This document shows, piece by piece, positions 1 to 8,906 of a stretch of 42,773 bases of DNA. Within the stretch, counting starts at the first letter, position 1; the number at the start of each line of letters is the position of its first letter. The stretch comes from Sulfuritalea sp. (GTDB lineage Bacteria; Pseudomonadota; Gammaproteobacteria; Burkholderiales; Rhodocyclaceae): NCBI GenBank assembly GCA_016712985.1, contig JADJQA010000050.1, forward strand, positions 1-42,773. Direction: 5' to 3'. The notes below the pieces were generated by a model. The model made no database searches. It worked only from the letters and a program-made list of their open reading frames with translations, and was not told the DNA's origin. Made by a program: the position numbers and the translations under genes.

Positions 1-1
1 C

Positions 2-130
2 GCCATCCCGGCGCTGTTCGGCTACAACTGGCTGGCCAGCCGGATCAAGACCATCAGCGCCGACATGCACATCTTCGTCGACGAGTTCGTCACCCGCATG
101 GCCGAGGAATACAGCAGGCAGGCGCCATGA
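2..130 (+). CDS. exbB: ExbB/TolQ/MotA-family proton channel, C-terminal end
   Basis: Only the last 42 codons are in the window. The visible end begins IPALFGYNWLASRI and runs into a short hydrophilic tail, as in ExbB-type proteins where the last membrane helix is followed by a cytoplasmic end. The stop codon overlaps the start of the next gene (ATGA at 127-130), and that gene is a clear ExbD, so translational coupling and membership of a TonB energising complex are well supported. In this family the protein forms the inner-membrane proton channel that powers TonB. TolQ is the alternative reading, but the downstream ExbD, TonB and porin favour ExbB. Confidence 0.75.
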   Translation, partial: AIPALFGYNWLASRIKTISADMHIFVDEFVTRMAEEYSRQAP

Positions 131-532
131 AGGTACAGGACGAGAACGAACCCTACGACGAGATCAACATCACGCCGATGCTGGACCTGGCCTATGTGCT
201 GCTGATCATTTTCATCATCATGACCACGGCGTCGGTGCAGGGCATCAAGGTCAACCTGCCGAAAGCCAGCGCGGCACCCAGCCTGGCCAAACCGTCGACC
301 AAGGCGATCACGGTCACCGCCGAGGGCCGGATATTTCTCGACGCCTACCCGGTCACGCTGGACGAGCTCGAAACCATGTTGCGCAACTACAAGGCGGCGA
401 ATCCGGAGTTCCCGGTGGTGGTCAAGGGTGATTCGCTGGTGCAGTACGAGAAGGTGATCGAGGTTCTGGACCTGCTGGGCCGCCTCGAGAATCTCGCAAC
501 TCGGCCTGGTCACGCAGAGACTGGTGAAGTAG
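127..532 (+). CDS. exbD: ExbD-type biopolymer transport protein (one frameshift)
   Basis: The protein starts MKVQDENEPYDEINITPMLD, with the family NITPMLDL motif directly before a single membrane helix (LAYVLLIIFIIMTT). The Asp of that motif is the proton-carrying residue in ExbD. The periplasmic part contains FPVVVKGDSLVQYEKVIEVLDLLGRLE, typical of the family. The expected end, QLGLVTQRLVK and a TAG stop at 530-532, lies in another frame; one extra A near 491 restores it, giving about 134 residues, the usual length. The uncorrected frame runs on into the next gene and should be ignored. It acts in the inner membrane with the preceding ExbB and the following TonB. Confidence 0.85.
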
Positions 533-536
533 GCAG

Positions 537-1203
537 GTGGACTACCTCGAGCAAAAACCGCCGCGGGTGGCCGACGCGCCTGCTGGTCGCAGTGCTGGCC
601 CTCGCCGTGATCGCGCTGCTGGGCCTCGGTCTGAAGTGTTGGCAGCGGCGGACCGGCAAAGAAGCGCACGGTGCACAACATCTCTCTGCTCAAACCGCCG
701 CCTCCACCGCCGCCGCCGAAGCCGCAGGAAAAGCAGCCGGAACCGGAAATGAAGAAGGAAGAAGTCAAGATAGACCAGCCCAAGCCCGACGCCCCCAACC
801 GGGACGACGCACCGGAGGGCAAGCAGCTCGGCGTCGATGCCGAGGGCGGCGCCGGCAGCGACGGCTTTGGCCTGGTTGGCAACAAGGGCGGCCGCGACCT
901 GCTGGCGGGCGGTACCAAGGGGGCCTTCGCCTTCTATACCAACCAGTTGCAGCGCCACCTGCAGGATCGAACTGGCAAGAAACCGGAAATTGAAACGGCT
1001 CGACTACCGCGTCATGGTCGCGCGTCTGGCTGTCGAAATCAGGCAGCGTACAGCGCGTCGAGCTTGGCGGTTCGAGCGGCGACGCCGAAGTTGACGAAAC
1101 CCTGCGCACCGCTTTGGCGGCAGCGCCCGCTCTGCGCGAGGCGCCGCCGGAGAACATGCCGCAGCCGATTCGCTTGCGCATCATTAACCACAGCGCCGGC
1201 TAG
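537..1203 (+). CDS. tonB: TonB-family energy transducer (frameshifted)
   Basis: A GTG start five bases after the exbD stop gives VDYLEQKPPR. After a frame change this continues as RGWPTRLLVAVLALAVIALL, one uncleaved membrane helix. Next comes a run of eight prolines with Lys/Glu-Pro repeats (about 700-790), the periplasm-spanning Pro-rich arm. The C-terminal domain begins near 900 (FAFYTNQLQRHLQ) and, after a second frame change near 1020, reads LSKSGSVQRVELGGSSGDAE and ends at TAG 1201-1203. This is the TonB C-terminal fold that contacts outer-membrane transporters. Its place after exbB-exbD and before a porin supports the call. No single frame covers the protein, so at least two indels must be assumed. 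Confidence 0.75.
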
Positions 1204-1243
1204 GCCCGTGCCGACCTTCGAATTGCATCGCACTGGAATTGAC

Positions 1244-2950
1244 ATGAAGCGAAAACTGCTCTGGCTGGCCCTGTCCTGCCTGCTGACCGCCCCGCCCACG
1301 CCAACGAGAGAGCTGCGCTGGAGACCTTGCGCCAGACCACGGTCAACCTGATCGACGCCTTGGTGGAGCAGGGCGTGTTTACCCGCGAGAAGGCCGACGC
1401 GATGATCAAGGCCGCAGAAACCCAGGCGGCGGCGACGGTCGAACAAGCCGCAAAGACCGAGGCCGGCCGCGTGCGAGTCCAATACGTGCCGGAGTTCGTC
1501 AAGAACGAGATCCGCGAGCAGCTCAAGCAGGAAGTACTGGCCCAGGCGCGCACCGAGCGCTGGGCGGAACCCAATGCGATTCCGAAGTGGCTGGATACGA
1601 TCAACCTGGAAAGTGATTTGCGTCTGCGCTACCAGGCGGACAAATTCGGCAAGGACAATGCGACGCCCAGCAACTACGCTTTCGAGTCATTCAACGATTT
1701 TGTCCAGACCAACGCTTTGCCGGGCGCCCTGGGAGGCGTGGGCGGAATCTCCGGCGCCGGAGCTGAATCCGGGCAAACGCGCGCGGCCGAACTGGCGGCG
1801 GTCAACAGCTTCGGCAACGCGACCGCGAATACGACGGAAAATCGCGAGCGGTTTCGCGTGCGCGCGCGCCTCGGAATCCTGGACGAAGATCTCCGAGCAA
1901 TGGAGCGGCGGCATCCGCCTCGCCACCGGTTCGACCACGGACCGGGTATCCACCAACCAGACGCTGGGCCAGGATTTCAACAAGTACAACCTGCTGGTGG
2001 ACCGCGCCTTCATCAAGTACGACCCATCGGAGTGGTTCTCTGTGACAGGCGGCCGCATTCCCAATCCGTGGTTCTCGACCGATCTGGTGTGGGACGAGGA
2101 CCTGAACTTCGAGGGTGTGGCTGCCACCTTCAAGCCATCCTTCGCGAACGATACGATCAAGCCCTTCCTGACCGTCGGCGCCTTCCCGATCAAGGAAGAA
2201 AACCCCCTAGCAAGCCGGGGCCGTTCAATGTATGGCGTCCAGGGCGGCACCCAGTGGGATTACAACTCCACGACGCGCTTCAAATTCGGCCTCGCCTGGT
2301 TCAGCTTCCAAGAATATCGAAGGGCAGGTCGAAAGCGACGACTCGCTGGTTTTCCCGGGCACCTTCGCCGTGGCGCCAATTACGGCCAGTATGAATACGG
2401 GCCGAACCTGCGCCAGAAGGGCAATACCGCTGTTCCGCACCAACGCCCTTGGCGACACCGGCACCACCACCTACTGGGGCCTCGCTTCCCGCTTCCGGCC
2501 GGTCAACCTGACCGCCTCGCTCGACCTCGCGCAGTTCGATCCGGTGCATGTGGTCCTGACCGGCGACTGGGTCAAGAACACCGCCTTCGATCGCGGCGAA
2601 ATCCTCGCGCACCCAGGGCCGGGTCAACCTGACCGATGGCTCGAATACCGGCTACCAGTACAAGCTGACGGCGGGCATGCCGCAAGTCAAGAAGGCGCGC
2701 GACTGGCAGGTTTCCGTGGCCTATCGCTACCTCGGCTCGGACGCGGTGCTGGACGCCTTCACCGATTCGGATTTCGGCCGTGGCGGCACCAACCTTAAGG
2801 GTTACACGCTCGGCCTGCAGTATGGCATCGACCAGAATGCCACCCTGGGCCTGCGCTGGCTCTCGGCCGACTCGATCGACTCCTTCTCGCTCAATCCGGC
2901 CGCATCGCTTTGCGGTGTGTCTTCAGGCCGACGTCAATGTCCGCTTCTGA
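1244..2950 (+). CDS. Putative outer-membrane porin of the Porin_5 type (several frameshifts)
   Basis: An ATG at 1244 starts a signal peptide (MKRKLLWLALSCLLTA). After a frame change near 1300 it continues as a coiled region (ALETLRQTTVNLIDALVEQG) and a beta-rich body. Segments typical of a barrel include LESDLRLRYQADKFG, FIKYDPSEWFSVTGGRIPNP, GTTTYWGLASRFRP and WQVSVAYRYLGSDAVLDAF. The last strand, LQADVNVRF before TGA at 2948-2950, ends in Phe as outer-membrane proteins usually do. At least four frame changes (near 1300, 1890, 2310 and 2610, plus one near the end) are needed. Corrected length is about 568 residues. Porins of this type commonly sit beside exbBD-tonB in betaproteobacteria; the substrate is unknown. 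Confidence 0.75.
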
Positions 2951-2951
2951 C

Positions 2952-3552
2952 ATGAAGCGCCGACTGTCGCGGCCCTGCTCGCGAGCTTTGTCGCCCTCGG
3001 CGTGCCGCCGCCGACAAGAAGGCCGATCCGGCCAAGGAACAGATCAGGCGCATGCAGCAGATGCAGCGCAAACTGGAGCAGGAAAAGACCCAACTGACGC
3101 AGGAGAAGACCGAGCTGGACGGCAAGCTGAAGGAGGCCGAAGGCAAACTCGACGAGACCCGCAGCCAGGCAGCAAGGAAGACCGGCAGGCTGGAAAAGGA
3201 ATTGGCCGCCGTACAAGCCGCCAAGGAAGCGCTGACCGGGAAACTGGCCGACACAGAGCAGCGGCTCGCCAAGCTGACCGAGCTACAAAGCACCACAGAC
3301 GCCGAGCGCAGACGGTTGGAAGCCCTTTCCGCACGGTTGCAGCAGTCGATCGCGACTTGCGAGGCGCAGAACGCCAAGCTGCACAGCCAGGGCCTTGCCC
3401 TGCTGGAAAAGTACCAGTCGAAGAGCTGCTTCGATGCGGCGTTGCAGAATGAACCCTTTACCGGCCTCAAACAGGTCGAAATCGAAAACTTTGTGGAAGA
3501 CAGCCGTGAGAAGCTGGATGAACAAAAACTCGATCCGCAGACGCGCCGCTGA
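2952..3552 (+). CDS. Exported coiled-coil protein of unknown function (frameshifted near start)
   Basis: The start codon lies one base after the porin stop, so it is probably co-transcribed with it. The first about 25 codons need frame changes to read as a signal peptide (MKRRLS, then LLASFVALGV). From about 3020 the frame is clean: DKKADPAKEQIRRMQQMQRK, then a long Lys/Glu/Gln-rich heptad region to about residue 120. The C-terminal part contains CEAQNAKLHSQGLALLEKYQ and a second Cys (KSCFDAAL) and ends KLDPQTRR. I do not recognise a named family. The position suggests a periplasmic accessory to the porin/TonB operon, which is inference only. Confidence 0.6.
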
Positions 3553-3617
3553 GCACGGGCGCTGTCCCCCGGCGCAAGGCCCCAGTTGTGTTCCATTCTT
3601 GCATGAATGCACCAGGA

Positions 3618-3635
3618 TTCCGGCTTTCGCCGGAA
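3618..3635 (+). repeat. Short REP-like hairpin
   Basis: A perfect 7-bp inverted repeat, TTCCGGC / GCCGGAA, around a short loop. It is the core of a repetitive extragenic palindrome also seen near 14.5 kb and 23.6 kb in this window. It sits in the gap after the coiled-coil gene and could end transcription, but there is no T-run. Confidence 0.5.
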
Positions 3636-3697
3636 CGACGATATCAGCGGTGTTCGCGGACGATTCCGGCGCCTGTCGCGGGAACGAGAAACCTGGC

Positions 3698-4334
3698 GTG
3701 CCGCAGCCGGCGCCTGTGCCCGCATCGTTGGTGCTGCTGGCATCGGCCATGCCGGTGCATGCCTTTCAGCCGACCGTGCTCGCCGACGGCAGCTTCGAGT
3801 ATTTCTTCGCCGCGCCTTCACTTGACATCCGGAGTGCCGGCGACCTCGATCTAACCGGACTGAGTTTCATCGATGGCGTCGAGGGCGGCTTTCGCGTCGG
3901 CGCCTCATTCAATCTCGACTGGCTGGGCGGCGAAAAGGCCTGGCTGGCATCCCCCGCCAGCACATGGAGCGGTCTCGATACCCTGCCGCGCCGCTGTCGA
4001 TCATTGCGGGCGGCAGCCTCGCTCTCGGCGCGACACTCCTTACCCTGACGGAGGAACGATTTCGCTGACCGCAGGGCAGCACTCGATATGGGCGACGGCT
4101 CGGTGATCGATGCCGGCGGTTCCGGGGGCCCCGGTCAACGGCGGTGTCCCGGGATTGACCTCACCGGGCCGAACGCCCGCCGCACTCCGGTCGGGGGCGG
4201 CTGCGGATCGACCAGGGGGCCATCCCCTGACCGGCCCTCGCCCATTCCCGAGCCGACCACCGCAGCCTTGCTGCTTGCCGGTCTGGCGCTGGCTTGCGGG
4301 CGTTTTCGGCCGCCGCGCCAGAGCGGGCCGATGA
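3698..4334 (+). CDS. PEP-CTERM sorting-signal protein (heavily frameshifted)
   Basis: A GTG at 3698 opens a short signal peptide (ASLVLLASAMPVHA) followed by FQPTVLADGSFEYFFAA and LDLTGLSFIDGVEGGFR. Beyond about 3970 the coherent reading hops between frames (LSIIAGGSLALGATLL, GGTISLTAGQHSI, GDGSVIDAGGSG). It ends in a PEP-CTERM signal: PIPEPTTAALLLAGLALA, then GRRARAGR and TGA at 4332-4334. Exosortase would cut this tag and anchor the protein to the envelope or matrix. The stop overlaps the CAAX-type protease start (ATGA). At least four indels are needed, so it may be a decayed gene rather than poor sequence. The start is uncertain. Confidence 0.5.
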
Positions 4335-5018
4335 TCGCGGCGGCGGCCGCCACGGCGCAACAGCGCCCTGGCCCGCGTCCTGCCCTTCGTGCTCTACATA
4401 GGCTTTCTGGCCGCGACGCCCAGCCTGCGCGAAGCCTTGCCGACGGGGTGGGATGGCCGCTGGCTGTATGCCGTGCATATTGCGCTGGTGATCCTCGCGC
4501 TGGCCTGGTTTGCGCGCGCTTACGAGGAACTGCGGCCGCTGGCACTCGGCTGGCGCGACGCGCTGGAAGCCCTGGCGGTCGGCGTCGCGGTGTTCGTGCT
4601 GTGGATCAACCTGGACTTATCCTGGGCCATGCAGGGCGAGCCGGGCGCGGGATTCGATCCGCGCAACGCATCCGGCGACATCGACTGGGCGCTGGTTGCG
4701 ATCCGCATCTTCGGCGCTGCTGCCGTGGTGCCGATCATGGAGGAACTGTTCTGGCGCTCCTTCATGCTGCGCTGGATCGACAAGCCGGACTTCAGGGAAT
4801 TGCCGCCCGCTTCGGCAAGCTGGCGGGCGCTGGCGATCAGCTCGGTGCTGTTCGCGGTCGAGCATTTCCAATGGCTGGCCGGACTCATTGCCGGCCTGGC
4901 CTACGGCGCCATCTACATGCGCAGCCAGACGCTGTGGTCGCCAATCCTCGCCCACGCCGTGACCAACCTGCTGCTGGGGACCTGGGTAGTGGCGACGGGT
5001 GCCTGGGGTTTCTGGTAG
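4331..5018 (+). CDS. CPBP/CAAX-type intramembrane protease, PEP-CTERM-associated (one frameshift)
   Basis: ATG at 4331 overlaps the stop of the PEP-CTERM gene. One frame change near 4360 joins the N-terminus to a multi-pass membrane protein (VLPFVLYIGFLAATPSL, ALAVGVAVFVLWINLDLSWA). The Abi/CPBP catalytic motifs are present: EELFWRSFMLR (EExxxR), FAVEHFQW (FxxxH) and ILAHAVTNLLLG (HxxxN). Corrected length is about 229 residues. A CAAX-protease-related family associated with PEP-CTERM/exosortase genomes (TIGR03008 as I know it) fits well, and the overlap with a PEP-CTERM gene supports a role in maturation or sorting of surface proteins. Its real substrate is not known. Confidence 0.75.
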
Positions 5019-5403
5019 CCGCCTGTTTCTCAAGACGAAGCAATTGGACAGATCTGTTCGCCAGGCGACCAGGGCGCGATTCGCCTCCCACGGCATCGAT
5101 GGGGCCGGCTGATCCTGTATGGGAAGGGGTTCGCAGAGTGCATGATGGGGAAGTCAACTCGCTGAATCCTCGCTCGCACTCCGCCAAGCACTAGATCGCC
5201 CAAGAAGGCTTGCACGTTCGGACGATTGGTTCGGGTGGAGCCTGCCACCCTCCGCGCCGCCGGCCGAAGTTTGTAGGGGCTTGCCGCCGGGGCAACGAAC
5301 ACGCAGTGCTTCAGGAGCGGCAACCGCCCTTCTCACAAATGCTTCTTGGAATGCCATTCTCGAACCATTACGATGTCAACGAGTTTCCGACAAGGAGTAG
5401 CGC
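5019..5403. other. Intergenic stretch without a recognisable gene
   Basis: No reading frame here resembles a protein I know, and no RNA gene was seen. A good Shine-Dalgarno (AAGGAG near 5391-5396) at the right end belongs to the DUF433 gene. Confidence 0.5.
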
Positions 5404-5667
5404 ATGGGACAGCTTGATCGCATCACCCAGGAGCCTGATGTGATGGGAGGCAAGGCCTGCATTCGTGGCCTGCGTGTCACGGTCGGCATGGTCGTTGGTC
5501 AAGTCGGCGCCGGACACAGTGTCGAGGAAATCCTGACGGACTACCACTACCTTGAACGCGAGGACATCATGCAAGCGCTTCGCTATGCCGCATGGCGGGC
5601 CGAAGAACGCGAGGTCATGCTGGCGAATGAACTGACTGATCTTTCCACGCCCGACAATCCGGTGTAG
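5404..5667 (+). CDS. DUF433-domain antitoxin-like protein
   Basis: The 87-residue protein contains the DUF433 core: DRITQEPDVMGGKACIRGLR, then VTVGMVVGQVGAG and HSVEEILTDYHYLEREDIMQALRYAAW. This family is a helical DNA-binding antitoxin normally paired with a PIN-like DUF5615 toxin. No toxin follows. The last dozen residues (ELTDLSTPDNPV) do not look like the family and are the antisense of a different antitoxin fragment (5619-5715), so the natural 3' end has probably been replaced by a deletion junction. An AAGGAG ribosome-binding site precedes the start at suitable spacing. It is likely an orphan antitoxin. Confidence 0.8.
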   Translation: MGQLDRITQEPDVMGGKACIRGLRVTVGMVVGQVGAGHSVEEILTDYHYLEREDIMQALRYAAWRAEEREVMLANELTDLSTPDNPV

Positions 5668-5715
5668 GCCCTCGTAAATCGCCTCATCGACCGTAAGGGT
5701 CAATTTCTTTTGCAT
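5619..5715 (-). pseudogene. 5' fragment of a second antitoxin gene (ribbon-helix-helix/CopG-like)
   Basis: Read on the minus strand from 5715, the frame gives MQKKLTLTVDEAIYEGLHRI followed by VGRGKISQFI. This is the N-terminal half of a small antitoxin that usually accompanies an mRNA-interferase or PIN toxin. After about 31 residues the similarity stops and the frame runs into the antisense of the DUF433 gene. The rest of the antitoxin and its toxin are absent, so this is a remnant cut by the same junction that gave the DUF433 gene its odd tail. Confidence 0.6.
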
Positions 5716-5740
5716 GGCCGCTCCTTTTCACACGTACCAC

Positions 5741-5848
5741 GTAGGGTAGCGGACCCATTCCTTTCCGTTCGATTTCGCTCGTCGCACCGCCGATCAGAAG
5801 GCTGCCAGCAGAAGCCACGAGCCAAAGATCGGCAAGCGATGGAAAAAG
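5741..5848. repeat. 108-bp dispersed repeat, copy A
   Basis: Aligned by eye without gaps to 12378-12485, 85 of 108 bases match. Shared blocks include TTCGCTCGTCGC, AGCCACGAGC and AAGATCGGCAAGCGA. On the minus strand both copies encode a similar peptide (FPSLADL-LVA--GSL-I--ATSE), and several changes are conservative in that frame, so the repeat may once have been coding. I do not recognise the family. Confidence 0.55.
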
Positions 5849-5876
5849 CCCGCCAGGGCAAGGAAAACCAACCCGC

Positions 5877-5904
5877 AAAAAAAGCGGGGGCCGAAGCCCC
5901 CGCT
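5877..5904 (-). terminator. Rho-independent terminator of the minus-strand PEP-CTERM gene
   Basis: On the minus strand a GC-rich hairpin (AGCGGGGGC / GCCCCCGCT, loop TTCG) is followed by seven T residues. It lies 22 bases beyond the stop of the PEP-CTERM gene at 5926, the position expected for an intrinsic terminator of that transcript. Confidence 0.85.
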
Positions 5905-5925
5905 TGCGCGTCACTTGCGGATGAA

Positions 5926-6438
5926 TCAGGAAGCCTGACTTTGCTTCCGGCGACGAGCGGCGAGACCCAGCAGGCCAAGACCGGCCAACATCATGGCGTA
6001 GGTCTCGGGTTCGGGAACCGGGGCGTACACGACACTGCCCGCGCCGGAGTTGCCGAGGCCGGTGTCGTAGGCGACAAAGGCATCGCTACTGTCGATGCTG
6101 CCGGCGATGAAGGAAAACTTTGGATCGCCGCTCGAAAAGGAGGCGGACAGCCCGAGGAAGGTGCCATTCTCGAAGCCGACTTCCGGGGCGAGATCCGCGT
6201 CCAGGACCGAGTAGGTGACGCCATGGAACGAGGCGGAGAAGGAAGACACGTTGACCCATTCGGTCCCGGCGCCGGTCAGCGCAGCATCGTCAAAACTCAG
6301 CAGACCGGAGAAGGTTTCGGCGGCGAGGATGCCGGAATCCAGAGTGCCGTTGAGGCTGTAGTTCTGTATCGCTGCATGCGCAGGGAGGGCGGCGACCAAC
6401 AGGGCGGTCAACAGGGTGTTGCGGAAGGTGTTTTTCAT
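5926..6438 (-). CDS. PEP-CTERM sorting-signal protein
   Basis: The intact 170-residue protein has a signal peptide (MKNTFRNTLLTALLVAALPAHA) ending in an AHA cleavage site. The body is beta-rich, with SFSGLLSFDDAALTGAG-like strands. The C-terminus is a textbook PEP-CTERM signal: VPEPETYAMMLAGLGLLGLA followed by ARRRKQSQAS. It should be exported by Sec and then processed by an exosortase, which is not encoded in this window. It lies downstream of the nucleotidase on the same strand, 36 bases away, and is followed by a strong terminator, so it may be the last gene of that unit. The body matches no enzyme I know. Confidence 0.85.
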   Translation of the reverse strand: MKNTFRNTLLTALLVAALPAHAAIQNYSLNGTLDSGILAAETFSGLLSFDDAALTGAGTEWVNVSSFSASFHGVTYSVLDADLAPEVGFENGTFLGLSASFSSGDPKFSFIAGSIDSSDAFVAYDTGLGNSGAGSVVYAPVPEPETYAMMLAGLGLLGLAARRRKQSQAS

Positions 6439-6473
6439 TTCGATATCTCCTGGTTCAAATCGGATCGGGTGAA

Positions 6474-8834
6474 TTACAGGCCGAGGTCACGGCCGGGAAC
6501 GACTTGTTTTGCGGTGAGCCCTTTCAGCGTAACCAGCGTGCGGGCGATGGCTGAACCGGCGGCGCCGTCCGGGTCGATCTGCAGGCTGGCGCCTCCGGTC
6601 ACATCGACCACGCGCAGATAGCCGTCGGCCACGGCGTCGCAGCCGCTGCCGCTGGCGCAGCCGAGGCCGGCGAGCAGGCCGCCGAGCTGGATGGTGTCGG
6701 CATAGGGCGTGAAGTCGGTGATGGTGTCGCCGGCGTCGCGCAGGCTGCCATACACGAACTTGTCGCCGCCGGCGCCGCCGGTCAGCACGTCCGCGCCGAG
6801 ACCGCCGTTGATGATGTCGTCGCCCGCGGTGCCGACGATGGTGTCGCGACCGGCGGTGCCGTTCTTGACCTGGCCAGGAACAGCCACGCCTGCATTGACG
6901 TCGATCAGGCGGCCATGCAGGTCGAAGGCGTTTTCCTCGCCGTACATGTTCACTGTGATTTCATCGCCGTCGGCGGCGCTGACGCGCTGCAGGCCGCCGT
7001 TGGCCTTGGGCGCCTGGATGAAATTGGCGAGCGCTTCCTGGTAGGTGATGGTGTAGGGATCGTTCTCGAAAACCACGCCATTGGCCGGGAAGGGATAGCG
7101 GTCGCCGCCGTTGGCGGTGAAGTCGATGGTGGTGAAGGAGAAGGTATGGGTGGGGTTGACCACGTCGCCGCCGTCGATCAACACGGTGCCGTCATCCAGC
7201 ACCACGCGGCGAATGCGCTGGCCTTGGCCAACGGGGACGGGGTCAGTGGCGCTGGTGTCAGGACGCGCGGCTTTGCTGGTGTCGTAGGTCACCTTCATGC
7301 CGGAGACCTGGGCGAACTTGCCGTTGAAGGCGCCGGTGGCGCTGGCGGAGCTGACCGAGTGTTCGAGGATGTCCTTCAACTGGGTGGCGTTCATCGACGG
7401 TGCGCGCTTGACCAGATTGGTGAAGGTCAGGATATTGAAGGTGTCGCCCACGGTGACGTTACCCGGTACGCCAATGCTGGCACGGATGCCGCCACCGTTC
7501 TGGATCGCCACGTCGGTGTTGCCGGCGAAGCGCATGGCGTCGGCCACCAGGTTGCCCATGCCGGTTTCGGCATTGCGCACGCCTTCGGTGTATTGGCAGG
7601 GCGCGGGGGCGCAGGGGGCGTGGGTGGGTCCGTTAAGCTTCGTGGCGGTGGTGCCGATCACCTGGGCGTTGAGGGCGGTGAGGTAGTTGAACACCGGGGT
7701 CACCACGCCGGCGTTGAGGGCGGCGTCACCGACCACGGCATCGGCGTCCACGCCGGTGCGCCCGGAGACGCGGATCATCCTGGTGCTGTCGATGCTGGTG
7801 ACGGCGCCCCTGCCGTCGTCGATGGTGAGCTTGACTTCACCGACGTAGCGGTTTCCGAAGTGGCCGGTCACCACTGGGATGGCCTTGCCATCGAGGTCGT
7901 TGGCATAAACCGGGTGGGTGGTGAAGGTGGGCGCAACGCCGCCGTTGATCAGCAGGTCATCGGGATCGGTCATCAGCTCGTGGCCACCGCCGGAAATCAC
8001 CAGATCGACGCCGCGCAGGCCTGGCACCAGGGTGTTGCGTTCGTTCTGGGCGTTCTGCAGATGGCTCATGACGACGATCGCCTTCACGCCGTGATTGTTG
8101 CGCAGCTCGTCGATCTCGGCCTGGACCAGCGGGATCATGTTGGCCAGGTTCTGCGCTTCGGTATTGAGCGGACTCCAGTCTTTCATGATGCCGGCGGGCG
8201 GCGAGGAGATGCCGGGCAGCAGCGGCGTGGTGGCGCCGACGATGCCGACTTTCTTGCCGCCGGCGGTAGTGATGATCTTGGAGCGGGCGACCTTGCCGGC
8301 GGCTTCCAGCGCGGTCAGTTCCGGGGTGACGCTGAAGTCCAGGTTCACCGACAGGTAGGTGCTGCCGGAGACTTCCGCGAAGCGGGCGGCGACCGGGCCG
8401 GTGTTGTCGAGGTCGAATTCATGATTGCCGAAAGTGGTGGCGTCGATACCGATCTGGCGGCTGGCGATGGCGTCGTAGAAGTCCTGGCCGCCGTCCGGGT
8501 GCGCGGTGGCGAGGTTGACGAAGCTGGCGTTCAGGCGCGGGCCGGGCAGGAAGGAATCGCCGGCGTTGAGGGTGATCACGGTGCCGGGGGCGGCGGCGGC
8601 CTTGCGATTGGCGACGACAGTGGCGAGGCGGTCGACGCCGCCGTAAAAGGAAATCGCCTGGCTCGGGTCATTACGCAGGTTGCCCTGGGCGGAAACCAGC
8701 CAGGATTCCTGGTCGCCGATATGCAGGATGGTGAGCGGTTCGGCATACGCCGACATCTGGGCGCCGGCAAACAGCGTCAGGGAAATGGCGGTGGCGAGAA
8801 CCTTGCGGCGCAAGGAGTGGTTCCGGGTTTTCAT
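6474..8834 (-). CDS. Secreted 5'-nucleotidase with C-terminal RTX repeats
   Basis: The 786-residue protein has a signal-like N-terminus (SLTLFAGAQMSAYA). A calcineurin-like metallophosphatase domain follows: LTILHIGDQ, LNAGDSFLPG, TTFGNHEFDLD, VVMSHLQ and ISGGGHE carry the metal-binding Asp, Asn and His residues. The 5'-nucleotidase C-terminal domain follows (GNLVADAMRFA, IQNGGGIRAS). The last about 130 residues hold glycine/Asp nonapeptides (GTAGDDIINGGLGADVLTGG) and end in a hydrophobic tail, RDLGL, typical of type I secretion. UshA-like enzymes remove phosphate from nucleotides. The neighbouring nuclease has a near-identical C-terminal module, so the two probably act in sequence outside the cell. 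Confidence 0.88.
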   Translation of the reverse strand: MKTRNHSLRRKVLATAISLTLFAGAQMSAYAEPLTILHIGDQESWLVSAQGNLRNDPSQAISFYGGVDRLATVVANRKAAAAPGTVITLNAGDSFLPGPRLNASFVNLATAHPDGGQDFYDAIASRQIGIDATTFGNHEFDLDNTGPVAARFAEVSGSTYLSVNLDFSVTPELTALEAAGKVARSKIITTAGGKKVGIVGATTPLLPGISSPPAGIMKDWSPLNTEAQNLANMIPLVQAEIDELRNNHGVKAIVVMSHLQNAQNERNTLVPGLRGVDLVISGGGHELMTDPDDLLINGGVAPTFTTHPVYANDLDGKAIPVVTGHFGNRYVGEVKLTIDDGRGAVTSIDSTRMIRVSGRTGVDADAVVGDAALNAGVVTPVFNYLTALNAQVIGTTATKLNGPTHAPCAPAPCQYTEGVRNAETGMGNLVADAMRFAGNTDVAIQNGGGIRASIGVPGNVTVGDTFNILTFTNLVKRAPSMNATQLKDILEHSVSSASATGAFNGKFAQVSGMKVTYDTSKAARPDTSATDPVPVGQGQRIRRVVLDDGTVLIDGGDVVNPTHTFSFTTIDFTANGGDRYPFPANGVVFENDPYTITYQEALANFIQAPKANGGLQRVSAADGDEITVNMYGEENAFDLHGRLIDVNAGVAVPGQVKNGTAGRDTIVGTAGDDIINGGLGADVLTGGAGGDKFVYGSLRDAGDTITDFTPYADTIQLGGLLAGLGCASGSGCDAVADGYLRVVDVTGGASLQIDPDGAAGSAIARTLVTLKGLTAKQVVPGRDLGL

Positions 8835-8906
8835 GCTGGGTGGCTCCTGGATCTGGGTTGGGGGTGGGGGTTAGGGGCTGTACTCTTGCAGCGAACCCGG
8901 CTCCGC

